Shown here one piece after another: positions 26,325 through 34,235 of a stretch of DNA of 64,000 nucleotides; position 1 is the first letter of the stretch; the number at the start of each line of letters is the position of its first letter. Source of the DNA: Gloeobacter violaceus PCC 7421 (GTDB lineage: Bacteria > Cyanobacteriota > Cyanobacteriia > Gloeobacterales > Gloeobacteraceae); the NCBI RefSeq assembly GCF_000011385.1, contig NC_005125.1, positions 1,178,001-1,242,000 on the forward strand. The letters are read 5' to 3'. Both the position numbers and the translations under genes were made by a program. Under the pieces are notes generated by a model. That model was not told the origin of the DNA. It ran no database searches and was given only the letters and a program-made list of their open reading frames with translations.

Positions 26325-27953
26325 TTAAGCCGCACTCGTCGGTTTCCCGCTGGCAAGCTGACCCTCCTGTATCTGGCGAAGGACAACCTGGGCTGCGAGC
26401 CGACCGGTCTGGGCCGCACCGTTCATAAAGCCGTAGAACTCGTCGCTCAGGTGCTCTCCGGCAAAAATCAGGTTGCCGAAATTGACATCCTGGCGAAAAG
26501 CGGGGATCACCGATTCGATGTAGAGAAAACCGCCGAACTCCGTGAGTTGTCCCGGTTTGAAGGTGGTGTAGCCGCCGCCGATCCAGGGATCTTGATTCCA
26601 CCGGGTGCGCGAGAACCGGCCGGTTGCTGCTGCCTGGGCACCGTCCACGACCGCCTCGAAGCGCTGCAAAAAGGCTTCACCTAAAGTTTGCGCTCCAAGC
26701 GACTGGGTTGCGAAGACTTCCTGGGCACCCATGAAGAAGGTCAACGCCGCATCGCTGCTGGCCGGCTGCCGCTGGGTATCCTCCCAAACTTGCGAGAAGC
26801 CCAGATCCGTCCATCCTTCGGAGACAAATCCCTCTTCCTGACGCCAGACGCGCTCGGAGAACCCGGCGAAGAGCTTTTCATTGAAACCCAGGCTCACCTC
26901 CTTGATGAAGCGCCTGAAAGCGGGCGGTAGCGGCACCTGGAAATCAATCTTTTTCAGCCCATTGACCGGAACGGCGACAATTACAAAATCCACCTCGCGC
27001 GTCTGAGCACCTGCAAAGGTCAAACGGTACTTTTGCCCCATCTTTTCGAGTCGGGTGAGGGCCATCCGGGTATGAATCCGGCCGGGCAGGACGGCGGCGA
27101 GGCTGGCGATCAACCGTTCGCTCCCGCCTTCGACGACAAATATCTCGTCGCTGGAGCCGAGGACTTCCACCGCTTCGCCGTCTACCACAGGCAAATTGAA
27201 CAGCAGCTGCAGAGCGGAGGAGTCCACAGGTTCGACCCCATATTCCGTGCGGATCGAATTTTCGATCAGAGTGCGGATGAAGGGTTCAGGAATTTTATCG
27301 GCGTGGATGTTCAGGTACTCGGCCACAGACAATCGATCGAATTGGGGTGCGAATTTGTCGAAATTTTCATCGAGCAAAGCCGCATCCTTTGCAATTTGGT
27401 CGGCGAGGGGGCGCAACTTTTCGGCCACCTCGGATTCGAGACGATTTTGACCGTCAAAGTAGTAGCCGGTCTCCGGAAACGGGAACTGCTGCGCATCCTT
27501 GGCCCGATTAAATAACGGCAGATTAAATTCTTGTGCCAGGGTTAATATATCCCGGTGATTGGAGTTGATAAAAGTGCCCCCCAGTTCGACAACAAGTCCT
27601 GGGCCAACAACATTTTTGCGCGATTGGATGCGCCCACCGACAAAAGACTTGGCTTCGTAAACATCGGCATATAGTCCCAATTTTTTGAGCTGGTAGGCCG
27701 CCTGAAGCCCGGCGAGCCCACCGCCGATTATCGCAATGCTTGGCATGCGGCCCTGTGCCGGGGCTGCGTCCAGCCCTGCTGTCGAGACTAAAGAGAGAGC
27801 CCCCGCCGCCGCGGCGGATACCATCAAGCGACGGCGGGACATCTGAAAATTTTCCTGAGTAAGCGGCAGCGGGCGACCGGCGGCTTTGCAGTTTGCCCGG
27901 CGCGCTTGTTGCAGCAGGCGAATCAACTGTTGAAACAGCACTGTGTGGGTCAT
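26325..27953 (-). CDS. Tat-exported flavin monoamine oxidase family protein
   Basis: The 542-residue FAD enzyme has a twin-arginine-type signal after a 38-residue leader (SRRRLMVSAAAAGALSLVS). The FAD-binding fold follows: IAIIGGGLAGLQAAYQLKKLGLYADVYEAKSFVGGRI with the second motif GLVVELGGTFINSNHRDIL. The C-terminus has EFGGFLYIESVIPAF and LIFAGEHLSDEFYGFMNGAAQTGRLAA, the flavin-binding end of amine oxidases. It likely oxidises amines or L-amino acids in the periplasm, releasing H2O2. The frame could start at the internal ATG just before SRRRLM; the longer start is kept because similar leaders occur in cyanobacterial homologs. Signal cleavage is inferred. Confidence 0.88.
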   Translation of the reverse strand: MTHTVLFQQLIRLLQQARRANCKAAGRPLPLTQENFQMSRRRLMVSAAAAGALSLVSTAGLDAAPAQGRMPSIAIIGGGLAGLQAAYQLKKLGLYADVYEAKSFVGGRIQSRKNVVGPGLVVELGGTFINSNHRDILTLAQEFNLPLFNRAKDAQQFPFPETGYYFDGQNRLESEVAEKLRPLADQIAKDAALLDENFDKFAPQFDRLSVAEYLNIHADKIPEPFIRTLIENSIRTEYGVEPVDSSALQLLFNLPVVDGEAVEVLGSSDEIFVVEGGSERLIASLAAVLPGRIHTRMALTRLEKMGQKYRLTFAGAQTREVDFVIVAVPVNGLKKIDFQVPLPPAFRRFIKEVSLGFNEKLFAGFSERVWRQEEGFVSEGWTDLGFSQVWEDTQRQPASSDAALTFFMGAQEVFATQSLGAQTLGEAFLQRFEAVVDGAQAAATGRFSRTRWNQDPWIGGGYTTFKPGQLTEFGGFLYIESVIPAFRQDVNFGNLIFAGEHLSDEFYGFMNGAAQTGRLAAQVVLRQIQEGQLASGKPTSAA

Positions 27954-28479
27954 GATAAGAGATCCTTGCGCAAAAATCTCGGCGGTTCGATCCTAAAAAG
28001 CGCCGCCGTTCGTGTCCAGGGAAGATTGGGACGTTAAGGAAGGAGCATGGGGTTCGGAGTTGATAGGTGAACGTGGAATGGTCAAATAGTCAGGTCAATG
28101 TGGGCAACGAGCCGGACGGTCGCGCGAAGCCTGTGTCGCCGATGCGCAGCAACATTGGGTACTCGACGACGACATGGCCGATGTCACCGTCTACTTGCAT
28201 GGCGGTTGCCATCCTGCATCTCAAAACTTCGCCACACTGAATACAGCGAGATTGAGCTCGTCAAGAGGTCAAAAGCCGGACTGACAGGCAGCCTCAAAGT
28301 GTGAGCAAGGCTGACTCGTGTATGCCTGGGCTGCGCCGAAGCTTCCAACGTCGTCCGCATCAGTAGCTCAAACAAGGCCAGTTCGCCCAAGACGACCGCC
28401 AACTGCAGGCCCTCACCTGGAAAACCGGTCAACTCATAAGTTTTGCAGCAGACCCGCCGGGAGAAAATGGCCGATCCTC
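27954..28479. other. Intergenic region with no assignable gene
   Basis: This 526-base stretch between the amine oxidase and the PIN toxin contains short open frames on both strands but none with recognisable domains, proper start sites or conservation cues. The composition is uneven, GC-rich in the first two thirds and AT-richer toward the PIN gene. It may be decayed coding DNA. Confidence 0.3.
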
Positions 28480-28480
28480 A

Positions 28481-28500
28481 TGATAGCATATATGCTATCA
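28481..28500. promoter_or_regulatory. Perfect 20-bp palindrome before the PIN toxin gene, candidate operator
   Basis: TGATAGCATATATGCTATCA is fully self-complementary. It lies 13 bases before the GTG chosen for the PIN protein and covers the alternative ATG at 28480. Autoregulation by an RHH antitoxin such as the downstream gene product would use a site like this. Confidence 0.65.
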
Positions 28501-28512
28501 TGGGACGACGTG

Positions 28513-28932
28513 GTGACCAGAATTGTCGTTGATACCAGCGTTTTTATCAGCGCCCTCATCGGCCCGGCTGGGCCCAGTCGGGAGCTCGTTCGGCGTTGTC
28601 TTCAGGGGCAATATCAGCCTTTGATGGGAAATGCATTGTTTTGTGAGTATGAATCTATTGTTGGGCGACCGCATATTCTTGCCCAATGCCCTTTGAGCCA
28701 GAATGAAATACTGACTTTAATGCATGCATTGATGAGTGTAAGTAAATGGATTTCTATTTACTATCTATGGCGACCCAATCTAAAAGACGAGGCTGACAAT
28801 CATTTAATCGAACTTGCGGTAGCCGGCAATGCCCAAGTGATTGCCACAAATAATGTCAGAGATTTTCAAAATGCTGAATTACTATTTCCAGATTTGTCTA
28901 TCTTAAAGCCAGAAGAGATTATTAGGAGGTAA
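28513..28932 (+). CDS. PIN-domain toxin (COG1569-like)
   Basis: The 139-residue protein is a PIN ribonuclease: RIVVDTSVFISALIG supplies the first acidic residue, the mid-region acidic residue lies in ALFCEYESIVG, LKDEADNHLIELAVAGNAQVIATNNVRDF supplies the remaining acidic residues, and the ending is FPDLSILKPEEIIRR. This is the 'putative toxin component, PIN family' group. GTG 28513 is chosen because the upstream ATG at 28480 overlaps the palindromic operator and homologs start with the RIVVDT strand. The antitoxin gene starts 6 bases after the stop, and its AGGAGG lies inside this gene. Composition is AT-rich relative to the surroundings. Confidence 0.85.
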   Translation: MTRIVVDTSVFISALIGPAGPSRELVRRCLQGQYQPLMGNALFCEYESIVGRPHILAQCPLSQNEILTLMHALMSVSKWISIYYLWRPNLKDEADNHLIELAVAGNAQVIATNNVRDFQNAELLFPDLSILKPEEIIRR

Positions 28933-28938
28933 ACAGAA

Positions 28939-29157
28939 ATGGCAACGCTCACGATTCGGTTACCGGACGACAAACATGAGCGATTGAAGGAACTGGCTCA
29001 AACCAGGGGGATTAGCGTCAATAAGCTGATTGAAGAGCTTTCTACGATCGCTCTGGCAGAATTTGATGCTTACACCCGATTTAAGGCAATGGCAGCGATT
29101 GGAAACCCAGAATCAGGCTTAAAATTACTCGATAAACTGGACGCACTAACTGGGTAA
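28939..29157 (+). CDS. Ribbon-helix-helix antitoxin
   Basis: The 72-residue protein starts with a short beta strand, ATLTIRLPDDKHERLKELAQTRGISVNKLIEELSTIALAEFDAY, the RHH/CopG-like DNA-binding fold. A helical tail (FKAMAAIGNPESGLKLLDKLDAL) presumably wraps the toxin. It follows the PIN gene at once with a strong ribosome-binding site (AGGAGGT). The toxin-first order is common in this COG1569-linked type. It probably represses the pair at the 20-bp palindrome at 28481. Confidence 0.88.
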   Translation: MATLTIRLPDDKHERLKELAQTRGISVNKLIEELSTIALAEFDAYTRFKAMAAIGNPESGLKLLDKLDALTG

Positions 29158-29221
29158 AAGTGGTTCCGTTTCGAAAAATGCTCGCACCCATCCAGGCTTT
29201 ATGCCGACGCGCCGTTGGCCT

Positions 29222-29857
29222 TTATTCAAGGTCGAGCACGTACCGGATTGCCGCCGCGTCCCCTTCACTTTGCCCAAGCCGCAGCGCTTCGCAAAGCGTC
29301 GCCGCCGTCAATCCCGGCAACACCCGCGACGCCACAATCGGCTCCAGACTGTCGACGCCAGGAATCGGGCCGAATAGAAGCACCTGGGTATTTTCGGCAT
29401 CCACCACCCAGTACTCCCCGACTCCCAACTGGGCGTACAGTTCACGCTTCTTCCCCGTATCGTCTCCCAGCGTCGTGGCGGATATTTCGATGGCCAGGGC
29501 CGGTGCTGCAATCTGTTCTAGATCGACGGGGCTGTTGGTTCGCGCGGGGCGCGGCGACTGGTTTTCCAGATAGTACGCCAGGTCCGGCTGCGCCTCCTGT
29601 AGCTCCGTCTTGCGCAAAGTCAGGTTGATATAGCCTTTAAGGCGTATCCCCCGCGAAAAGGCAAAGATGCCTACCACCTGGGCGATAAGGTTGTTGTCTT
29701 CGGCGTGAGCCGGTCCAACGGGAGACATTTCGATGCGCATCCAGCCGAGGTGATAGTACATCTTGGCGTGGACAAGCGCCGGATTGTCCGTCAGAGCCAG
29801 GAAGCTCTCCCAACTGGCCCGCATCCAGGCATCCTGCACAAAAGTCGGTGTCTGCAT
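29222..29857 (-). CDS. Uma2 family protein (DUF820)
   Basis: The 211-residue protein has the Uma2 pattern: MYYHLGWMRIEMSPVGPAHAEDNNLIAQVVGIFAF, QEAQPDLAYYLENQ, APALAIEISATTLGDDTGKKRELYAQLGVGEYWVVDAENTQV. The PDLAYYL and AIEIS core and the K of GKKRELY are in place. ATG 29857 (MQTPTFVQDAW) is preferred over a start at 29878. It is on the opposite strand to the PIN/RHH pair and downstream of thrB. Confidence 0.87.
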   Translation of the reverse strand: MQTPTFVQDAWMRASWESFLALTDNPALVHAKMYYHLGWMRIEMSPVGPAHAEDNNLIAQVVGIFAFSRGIRLKGYINLTLRKTELQEAQPDLAYYLENQSPRPARTNSPVDLEQIAAPALAIEISATTLGDDTGKKRELYAQLGVGEYWVVDAENTQVLLFGPIPGVDSLEPIVASRVLPGLTAATLCEALRLGQSEGDAAAIRYVLDLE

Positions 29858-29910
29858 CGCACGGGTGCCTTTTCGCACGCTCGTCGGTTGGACCGATCAT
29901 AACTGGCAGC

Positions 29911-30819
29911 TCAGCCTGCTTCGACTTCGACCCGACAGCCGTTCGGGTCCAGCCCGGGGCAGTAGAGGCAGGCGTTTGGCCACGTAGAGGCCATGGCCTG
30001 CCGGACGGCCTCAGCGCAATCGAGATGGGTGAGAGCAAGAACGCTGGGTCCGGCCCCGCTGATGACCACGCCCCAGGCGCCCGCTTCCAGAGCGGCGGCG
30101 CGCACGTCCTGCCAGCCGGGAATCAGCCCGGTGCGGTAGGGCTGGTGCAGCCGGTCTTGAAGCGCTTCGGCAAGCCAACGGGCGTCGCCCGTGGCTAGGG
30201 CGCGCACCAGCAGAGCCAGGTGGACGGCGTTGAAGACGGCGTCGGTGTGGGGAACGGTTTTGGGTAGGGCGGCGCGGGCTTTGCTGGTGGCCAGGGCAAA
30301 ATCCGGCACCGCGAGCACCAGGGCGATCTGCGGGTGCCAATCGAGGGCGCAGGTGAGCAGCGTTTCGCCCAAAATTGACAACTGACAGCCACCCAAAGCG
30401 GCGGGTACGACGTTGTCGGGATGCCCTTCCAGGCGGCTCGCCAGCAGCAGCCATTCGGGGGTGGAAAGGGGCGAACCCAGCCAGCGGTTGGCGGCGGCGA
30501 TGCCGCCCACGATCGCCGTGGCCGAGCTGCCGAGACCGCGCCCGAGAGGTACGTGCATCATCACGGTGAGCGCCACCGTGGGCGGGGTTTTGCCCAGGTG
30601 CTCGAACAGATGGGTAAATGCCCGCCAGGCAAGGTTGCGCTCGTCGGTGGCCACCTGCCGGGCGTCTTCGGGCGAGACGGTGCTGTGGACGACGCACCTA
30701 AAGCGATCAGCTTCGCAAAATTCAAATTCGTTGGCCAGATCTAGGGCCACCCCCAGGCAGTCGAAGCCCGGCCCAAGGTTGGCGGAGGTGGCCGGCACCC
30801 GCACGCACACGCGCTTCAA
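29911..30819 (-). CDS. thrB: Homoserine kinase
   Basis: The 302-residue GHMP kinase phosphorylates homoserine for threonine biosynthesis. Motifs are VRVPATSANLGPGFDCLGVALDL at the N-terminus, the ATP-loop VPLGRGLGSSATAIVGGIAAANRW, SRLEGHPDNVVPAALGG, and the C-terminal GAWGVVISGAGPSVLALT. The track of the frame reaches TTG 30819, directly behind the stop of the upstream gene (TAATTG); a GTG four codons in is an alternative start. The genes on both sides are on the same strand, so co-transcription with the PEGA-like gene is probable. Confidence 0.95.
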   Translation of the reverse strand: MKRVCVRVPATSANLGPGFDCLGVALDLANEFEFCEADRFRCVVHSTVSPEDARQVATDERNLAWRAFTHLFEHLGKTPPTVALTVMMHVPLGRGLGSSATAIVGGIAAANRWLGSPLSTPEWLLLASRLEGHPDNVVPAALGGCQLSILGETLLTCALDWHPQIALVLAVPDFALATSKARAALPKTVPHTDAVFNAVHLALLVRALATGDARWLAEALQDRLHQPYRTGLIPGWQDVRAAALEAGAWGVVISGAGPSVLALTHLDCAEAVRQAMASTWPNACLYCPGLDPNGCRVEVEAG

Positions 30820-31410
30820 TTAGCCGCCCGCCTTCTCAAGCGCCGTGTTGGTGTTGTAGCCGACCCGGGCGGGTTTGCCCGCCTGCACCGTGACCGGCAG
30901 GCGGCGGTTCTTGTAGCCGGGGGTAGCAATATCGAGCACATAGTTGCCCGCCGGTACAGCGCGGGAAGGCAAGTCCTTGAACCAGACAAAGCCGTCTTTT
31001 TCGTCGCCGCTCTGGCCGTCCTGCAGGCTCACCAGCTTTTTGGCCCCCACCGCCCCCGGCGGGTAAAGGGTGGCGGTGTAGCCCCGGGGCGAAGCGAGCA
31101 CCACCAGGCCGCGATCGGGCTTGGTCCCGGCCGGCACCTCCGGGTTGGGCTCCGGCCGGGTCAAAAAAGCCACCCCTACGATCGCCACGGTCAAGAATCC
31201 CGTCGCCACCAACGAAAGGCGCACCAGACTGCCGGTATTTTGTGTGTCGCGCCGCAAATAGCGCGGCACCTCGGCGTCTGCAAGCGGGTCGTCTTTGAGG
31301 GGCTTGCGGGTCTTTTTTTCTTCTTCGTCGAGGGTCTCGGCGGCTTCCTCGAAGCGACGCATCGGCATGGGGCGCTTGCGCTCGGGGCGGTGTTTGGGCG
31401 GCTGTTTCAT
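30820..31410 (-). CDS. Single-pass membrane protein with PEGA-like C-terminal domain
   Basis: The 196-residue protein starts with a charged cytoplasmic-like segment of about 65 residues (RFEEAAETLDEEEKKTRKPLKDDPLADAEVPRYLRRD). One transmembrane helix follows (LVRLSLVATGFLTVAIVGVAFL), then a beta-rich part with the PEGA-like pattern AVPAGNYVLDIATPGYKNRRLPVTVQAGKPARV. PEGA modules are surface-exposed beta domains of unknown binding function. The stop overlaps the thrB start. A terminator for the upstream yqeG operon lies just before its start (31428-31464). Confidence 0.65.
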   Translation of the reverse strand: MKQPPKHRPERKRPMPMRRFEEAAETLDEEEKKTRKPLKDDPLADAEVPRYLRRDTQNTGSLVRLSLVATGFLTVAIVGVAFLTRPEPNPEVPAGTKPDRGLVVLASPRGYTATLYPPGAVGAKKLVSLQDGQSGDEKDGFVWFKDLPSRAVPAGNYVLDIATPGYKNRRLPVTVQAGKPARVGYNTNTALEKAGG

Positions 31411-31427
31411 GAGTCCACAATAGCCAT

Positions 31428-31464
31428 TAAAAAACCAGGTTGCCTCGCTCAGAGATAACCTGGT
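31428..31464 (-). terminator. Rho-independent terminator after yqeG
   Basis: On the minus strand ACCAGGTT (31457-31464 complement) and AACCTGGT (31434-31441 complement) form an 8-bp stem followed directly by TTTTTT. It lies about 110 bases downstream of the yqeG stop and ends the ruvX-to-yqeG transcription unit. Confidence 0.85.
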
Positions 31465-31572
31465 CCCAAAAATTTAGCAGGGATTTATCGTTTAGGGCGA
31501 TATAGTGAAGCCCCATCTCTATAGCATCTCGATGTTACGAGCGAACGTCCGGTAGAGTTGCTGTTCTTAGTT

Positions 31573-32112
31573 TTATTTAAGATCTGCTTCAGGGGGGATT
31601 CCTCCCGGGCGGACAACCACCACGTCGGGGAAGAAAAACCGCTCCGCCGCCCGTAGCCAACTGCCGCGTAACGCCCGGCTCGGCCCCGGCGGCTCGACCA
31701 GGACCGTCACCAATCCCAGGCGGTTGCCGGCCAGCACGTCGGTGAGCAAGCGGTCGCCCACGATCGCCACGCGCTCGGGCGGTAACTGCAGCTCCTGCAG
31801 CACGCGGCGCAGGGCGCGGCGGGAGGGCTTCGCCGCCCGGTTGATAAAAGGCAATGAGAGTGACAGGGCAATTGACTCGATGAAGGACCGGTTGGGATTG
31901 TTGCTGACGATGTAAAGACGAAATTCGAGGCGAGCGCGCGCCACCCACTCCACGACCCGGGTGTTGACCATCTGCTCGCCCAGGGCCAGCAGGGTGTCGT
32001 CAAGATCGAGAATCAGCCCGGCGATGTCGCGCTGCTTGAGCCAGGCGAAGCTCAAATCCGATACCGGACCGGCCACGATCAAATCGGGTTTGAACAGGTT
32101 CTTTCCAAGCAT
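31573..32112 (-). CDS. yqeG: YqeG family HAD-type phosphatase
   Basis: The 179-residue HAD IIIA phosphatase has motif I in GLILDLDDTLLALGEQ, motif II in LYIVSNNPN, the motif III lysine in NRAAKPSRRALRRVLQEL, and motif IV in VAIVGDRLLTDVLAGNRLG. YqeG proteins are usually encoded near mltG/aroE-type genes. In cyanobacteria and plastids the homolog is a phosphatidylglycerophosphate phosphatase candidate (GEP4/PGPP1 relation). ATG 32112 gives the conserved N-terminus. It follows mltG after 31 bases. Confidence 0.88.
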   Translation of the reverse strand: MLGKNLFKPDLIVAGPVSDLSFAWLKQRDIAGLILDLDDTLLALGEQMVNTRVVEWVARARLEFRLYIVSNNPNRSFIESIALSLSLPFINRAAKPSRRALRRVLQELQLPPERVAIVGDRLLTDVLAGNRLGLVTVLVEPPGPSRALRGSWLRAAERFFFPDVVVVRPGGIPPEADLK

Positions 32113-32143
32113 GGTGCGCTTTAGACTTCTCCGAGTTTACCAG

Positions 32144-33181
32144 CTAGCGGGCCTGGGGGGCGGCTCCGGCCCCCGCCCGCCGCTCGGCGCGGATTTGGCG
32201 CTTGGCCTGCTCGTGCTCGGCCTCGGTGCGGCTGAAGACGTGGGTGCCGTCGTAGCGGGCGACGAAATACAGATACGGCGTGAGCGCCGGTGCCAGGGCG
32301 GCTTCGAGGCTCGCGAGCCCCGGCGAGGCGATGGGCGTCGGGGGCAGACCGGGGTTGATATAGGTGTTGTAGGGCGAGGGCTTAAGCACCTGGGCGTAGG
32401 TGAGGGGGGTATCGGCGGTCTGACGGATGCCGAAGGCGTACTCGACGGTTGGGTCGGAGGCGAGGGGCATGCCGAGGCGTAGGCGGTTGGCGAAGACCCC
32501 GGCGATCGTGGCGCGCTCCTCACCGACGGCCGCTTCTTTTTCGATCAAGCTCGCAAGCGCCACCCAGTCCTTGAGCGACCGGGCCGGTTTGACCCGGGCG
32601 CGCCACAGCGGCAGGGCGGTCTTCTCGAAGGTCGAAAGCATCTGGTTCACGGCGGCGCGCGCCCCGAGGGTCTCGGCGGGAAGCTCGTAGGTACTCGGAA
32701 ACAAGAAACCTTCGAGGCGGTCGAGACCCTCGGGCAGCCAGGCGGGGCGGATCATGCCAGGCCCGCTGGTGAGTGCGAGAAACTCCCGGGTGCGAAAGTA
32801 ACCCAACTGCTCGAAGTAGCTGGCCATCTGAGCCAGGTTCCAGCCTTCGATGATCCGATAGCGAAAGCGCAGCGTCTCGCCGCGGCGCACCTGATCGGCC
32901 ACCGCGATAAGCGAGCGGCCCGGGGGAATTTCGTAGGTGCCGGCTTTGAGGTCGTTTTGCCAGCCGCGCACCCAGACCAGTGCCAGCCAGGCCCAGGCGG
33001 AGCGGATCGCCCCGGCATCGGCCAGATTCTGGCCGATGCGCAGACTGCCGCTGCCGGTGGGCAGCACGACGCGCACGGCTTTGGCGGTGGGCGGCGGCGA
33101 ATTTACCCACAACCCACCGGCCCCGAGCGCCAAGACCACCAGCACCGGCAGTACCCGCCACCAGGTGCCCCGGCCTCTCAT
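32144..33181 (-). CDS. mltG: Endolytic peptidoglycan transglycosylase MltG
   Basis: The 345-residue protein has an N-terminal membrane anchor (WWRVLPVLVVLALGAGGLWV), a LysM-like segment, and the YceG domain. Catalytic Glu lies in ASLIEKEAAVGEERATIAGVFANRLRLGMPLASDPTVEYA, followed by SPYNTYINPGLPPTPIASPG, which is diagnostic. MltG cleaves nascent glycan strands and thereby sets strand length. The start codon directly follows the stop of the DUF3727 gene (TAGATG), so the genes are translationally coupled. Confidence 0.95.
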   Translation of the reverse strand: MRGRGTWWRVLPVLVVLALGAGGLWVNSPPPTAKAVRVVLPTGSGSLRIGQNLADAGAIRSAWAWLALVWVRGWQNDLKAGTYEIPPGRSLIAVADQVRRGETLRFRYRIIEGWNLAQMASYFEQLGYFRTREFLALTSGPGMIRPAWLPEGLDRLEGFLFPSTYELPAETLGARAAVNQMLSTFEKTALPLWRARVKPARSLKDWVALASLIEKEAAVGEERATIAGVFANRLRLGMPLASDPTVEYAFGIRQTADTPLTYAQVLKPSPYNTYINPGLPPTPIASPGLASLEAALAPALTPYLYFVARYDGTHVFSRTEAEHEQAKRQIRAERRAGAGAAPQAR

Positions 33182-33733
33182 CTACTCGGCCAGATCGAGC
33201 AGGGCCTCCTCGAAGTTGGGCATCAAGCGCGCGGTCTCCTCGGGCTCCAGCACCCGCGGCTCGCCGCCCTCGGGCAATTCGACAAAGAGCATCACCGGGT
33301 CGAGGGGTGTAAAGATGCCGTAGCGGCGATCCTCGAAGAAAAATTCTTCGAGCAGCTGGTACTCTTCTTCTTCCATCTCCTCGCCGTCCTCGTCGTCGGC
33401 GATCGAATAGACCTCGGCCTCCTCGGCGTTGGGGATGTCCCCTTCGACGATCAGCAGGTAGGCCGAATCGACGAGCTTGAGATCTTGCTCGGCCAGCACC
33501 GCCCGGGCCGTCGGGAACACCCGTTCGATCTCCTCGTCGTCGAGATCGGCCAGCAGCGCGTCCTCCTCTTCGGTGTCGTCGTCGCCCTCGGCGGCCTCCC
33601 AGGCCATCAGCCGCACCGGCGTCGCCTGGGGCACGACCAGCCCGTACTGGGAACCGTCGATCTCCAGTTCGGTCACCAGCTCGCAGGCTAGCGTGCGGCC
33701 GGCTTCATCTTTCAGTGTCAATGTGTCGCTCAT
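33182..33733 (-). CDS. DUF3727 family protein
   Basis: The 183-residue acidic protein has two parts: a DUF1292-like N-terminus (LTLKDEAGRTLACELVTELEIDGSQYGLVVP) and a C-terminal DUF3727 section (VDSAYLLIVEGDIPNAEEAEVYSIADDEDGEEMEEEEYQLLEEFFFEDRRYGIFTPLDPVM). DUF3727 is typical of cyanobacteria and plastids and lies next to ruvX/yqgF in many genomes. The function is unknown. It overlaps the end of ruvX by 29 bases and its stop touches the mltG start. Confidence 0.9.
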   Translation of the reverse strand: MSDTLTLKDEAGRTLACELVTELEIDGSQYGLVVPQATPVRLMAWEAAEGDDDTEEEDALLADLDDEEIERVFPTARAVLAEQDLKLVDSAYLLIVEGDIPNAEEAEVYSIADDEDGEEMEEEEYQLLEEFFFEDRRYGIFTPLDPVMLFVELPEGGEPRVLEPEETARLMPNFEEALLDLAE

Positions 33734-34175
33734 CTAAGGATTCCTGCGTAGGACGGTGTTGGCAGCGGCGGATGTCGAGCCACTGCTGAAGGATGATCGC
33801 GGCGGCCTGCTGATCGATGAGGGCTTTGCGCCGGGTGGCGGAAACCGACTGGAGCGCCCGTCCGGCCTGCACGGTGGACAGACGCTCGTCTACATAATCG
33901 ATCGGCACATCGATCACCCGGGCCAGTTGCTGGCCGAAGTGCTGGATGCGGTGAGCCTGGGGGCCAAGGGAACCGTTCATATTGCGCGGCAGGCCGATGA
34001 CCACGGCTTGGGCGCGGCGGCGCTCGATCCAATGGCGAATCGCGTCGAGGTCCGCGCCCAGGTTGCAGCGCACGATGGTTTCAAGTCCGCTGGCGATCAG
34101 GCCGGTGGGATCGCAGCCGGCTACACCGATGCGCTTGCTGCCCACGTCCAGCCCCAATACCGAAACCACCCGCAT
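33705..34175 (-). CDS. ruvX: Putative pre-16S rRNA nuclease / Holliday junction resolvase homolog
   Basis: The 156-residue YqgF-family protein has the RNase-H-like core: VLGLDVGSKRIGVAGCDPTGLIASGLETI with the first catalytic Asp, AQAVVIGLPRNMNGSLGPQA with the acidic strand replaced in the usual manner, and IDYVDERLSTVQA with the DE pair. E. coli YqgF processes the 5' end of 16S rRNA. It is the first gene of the operon with DUF3727, mltG and yqeG. Confidence 0.92.
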   Translation of the reverse strand: MRVVSVLGLDVGSKRIGVAGCDPTGLIASGLETIVRCNLGADLDAIRHWIERRRAQAVVIGLPRNMNGSLGPQAHRIQHFGQQLARVIDVPIDYVDERLSTVQAGRALQSVSATRRKALIDQQAAAIILQQWLDIRRCQHRPTQESLDERHIDTER

Positions 34176-34235
34176 CCCCGCGATTTTGCCCTTCCAACTT
34201 TAGCAGAAAGGGCACCCCCCGCAGGGCAACGGCCT

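Noticed and set aside
27954-28479. Possible decayed gene upstream of the PIN toxin
   Set aside because: Short frames on both strands give no domain or motif, so it is left as unassigned intergenic sequence.
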